Notes under the pieces: generated by a model | Database searches by the model: none | Told to the model about the DNA's origin: nothing | The model's input: the letters and a program-made list of their open reading frames with translations, nothing else | Position numbers and translations under genes: made by a program | Shown: in pieces, positions 63,139 through 64,000 of the stretch | Position numbering within the stretch: the stretch's first letter is position 1 | Layout of the letters: the number at the start of each line of letters is the position of its first letter | DNA from: Billgrantia campisalis | GTDB lineage: Bacteria > Pseudomonadota > Gammaproteobacteria > Pseudomonadales > Halomonadaceae | Assembly: GCF_022341425.1 (NCBI RefSeq) | Contig: NZ_JABFUC010000006.1 | Location: forward strand, 1 to 64,000 | Direction: 5' to 3' | DNA: 64,000 nucleotides

Positions 63139-64000
63139 GTGCGGATTGCCGTCGATGCCATGGGTGGCGACGCCGGTCCACGCGCGGCGGTTCAGGGTTC
63201 AGCCGTCGCGGTGCAGGCATGGCCGGGACTGGAAGTCGATCTGTTCGGCCCGCGTTCCCTGCTGGAAATCGAGCTTGAGAGTCTGCCGCGGCACCTTGCC
63301 GCGGCAGGTTCGCATCTGGCCGTCCATCACGCGGCCGATGTGATCCGTCAGGATCAGCGGCCCTCCGATGCGCTGCGTCGCGGCGAGCGGAGCAGCATGG
63401 CGCAGATGCTCGGGCACCTGGCCGGCAAGCATGCCGTGGCCGGGGTCAGCTCGGGCAATACCGGCGCCCTGATGGCGCTGGCCCGCCGCGAGCTGGGCAT
63501 GGTGGCGGATATTCCGCGTCCAGCGATCAGCACCGCCATTCCCGTGCGCGGCGAAGGGCTCTGCTATCTGCTGGACCTGGGGGCCAACGTCGATGTCGGC
63601 GCCGAACGGCTGGTCGACTTCGCCCGCATGGGCGATGTGATGGCGCGGCATGTGGACGGCCTGGAGGCTCCCCGGGTAGCGCTGCTCAACGTGGGCAGCG
63701 AGGGGACCAAGGGCAGTGCCAGCGTCCGCGAGGCCGATGCCTGGCTGCGCGAGCTGCCGGGGCTTCGCTACTGTGGGTTCGTCGAGGGCGATGGTATCTT
63801 CGCCGGTGCCGCGGACGTGGTGGTTTGCGATGGCTTCGTCGGCAACGCGGTGCTGAAGGCCAGCGAGGGGCTGGCACGGATGCTGATCGAGCGCGTACAG
63901 ACCACCTTCGAGGCGCACTGGAGCAGCCGCCTGGTGGGGCTGCTGGCCCGGCCGGCGCTGCGGCGCCTGAAGGGGGAGTTGGACCCGGTGCGCTACAATG
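63139..64000 (+). CDS. plsX: Phosphate acyltransferase PlsX (partial, cut by window end)
   Basis: The first 287 codons of PlsX, open to the end of the window. The N-terminus [50 protein letters not shown] and [11 protein letters not shown] are all family motifs. It makes acyl phosphate from acyl-ACP for phospholipid synthesis. The start is a GTG 36 bases after rpmF. The C-terminal part lies beyond the window. Confidence 0.95.
   Translation, partial: MRIAVDAMGGDAGPRAAVQGSAVAVQAWPGLEVDLFGPRSLLEIELESLPRHLAAAGSHLAVHHAADVIRQDQRPSDALRRGERSSMAQMLGHLAGKHAVAGVSSGNTGALMALARRELGMVADIPRPAISTAIPVRGEGLCYLLDLGANVDVGAERLVDFARMGDVMARHVDGLEAPRVALLNVGSEGTKGSASVREADAWLRELPGLRYCGFVEGDGIFAGAADVVVCDGFVGNAVLKASEGLARMLIERVQTTFEAHWSSRLVGLLARPALRRLKGELDPVRYN

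Overview
The window looks like the chromosome of a halophilic gammaproteobacterium of the Halomonadaceae (Halomonas-like). The DNA is GC-rich. The right half carries the conserved block dciA-secA-argJ, lolD, comEC, exbBD, msbA-lpxK-ycaR-kdsB-PTP-murB, rne/rluC, sppA, yceF, yceD-rpmF-plsX, whose order closely follows that of Pseudomonas and Halomonas. No rRNA, tRNA, CRISPR array or insertion sequence was recognised.

Region 1 (1-12.8 kb) is an arsenic island. A 5'-truncated pstB remnant is followed by an ArsR-type repressor. The opposite strand carries a complete arx-type operon: polyferredoxin, ArxA-like Tat-exported molybdoenzyme, ArxB-like Fe-S subunit, NrfD-like membrane subunit, TorD-like chaperone and a translationally coupled FKBP/SlyD-type prolyl isomerase. 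The large subunit has the GRGWG motif that marks the ArxA clade (respiratory arsenite oxidase) rather than ArrA. Further along are an Acr3 arsenite exporter, a tandem-domain universal stress protein and a flavin reductase. Two similar AT-rich ATATATG-containing elements lie in front of the arx operon and in front of acr3, so both may share arsenic-responsive control. An unrecognised 149-aa gene is transcribed divergently from arx.

Region 2 (8.7-23.8 kb) is mainly acyl-CoA metabolism: two thiolases, an alpha/beta hydrolase, a TetR regulator, an acyl-CoA synthetase, an SDR 3-hydroxyacyl-CoA dehydrogenase and a long acyl-CoA dehydrogenase. A 17-bp operator-like sequence occurs both at the TetR/thiolase divergent promoter and before the synthetase gene. 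A PsrA-like palindrome precedes the acyl-CoA dehydrogenase. A FetAB-type metal exporter and a TPR protein are interspersed.

Region 3 (23.8-33.9 kb) holds a Gcr-family membrane protein, then an accessory patch: a zinc metallopeptidase, two unrelated-looking ATP-grasp ligases, a lipoprotein lipase with a small winged-helix partner, and a CocE/NonD hydrolase directly after one ligase. The function of the patch is unknown; peptide or amide ligation and hydrolysis is a reasonable guess.

Region 4 (33.9-64 kb) is the housekeeping backbone: protein export (secA), arginine synthesis (argJ), nucleotide sanitation (Nudix-ThiE fusion), agmatine-to-putrescine conversion (aguA, aguB), lipoprotein sorting (single LolC/E permease plus LolD), DNA uptake (comEC), lipid A/KDO export and synthesis (msbA, lpxK, kdsB), peptidoglycan (murB), RNA decay (rne, with a long Ala/Lys/Pro/Glu repeat tail), rRNA modification (rluC), and the start of phospholipid synthesis (plsX, cut by the window end).
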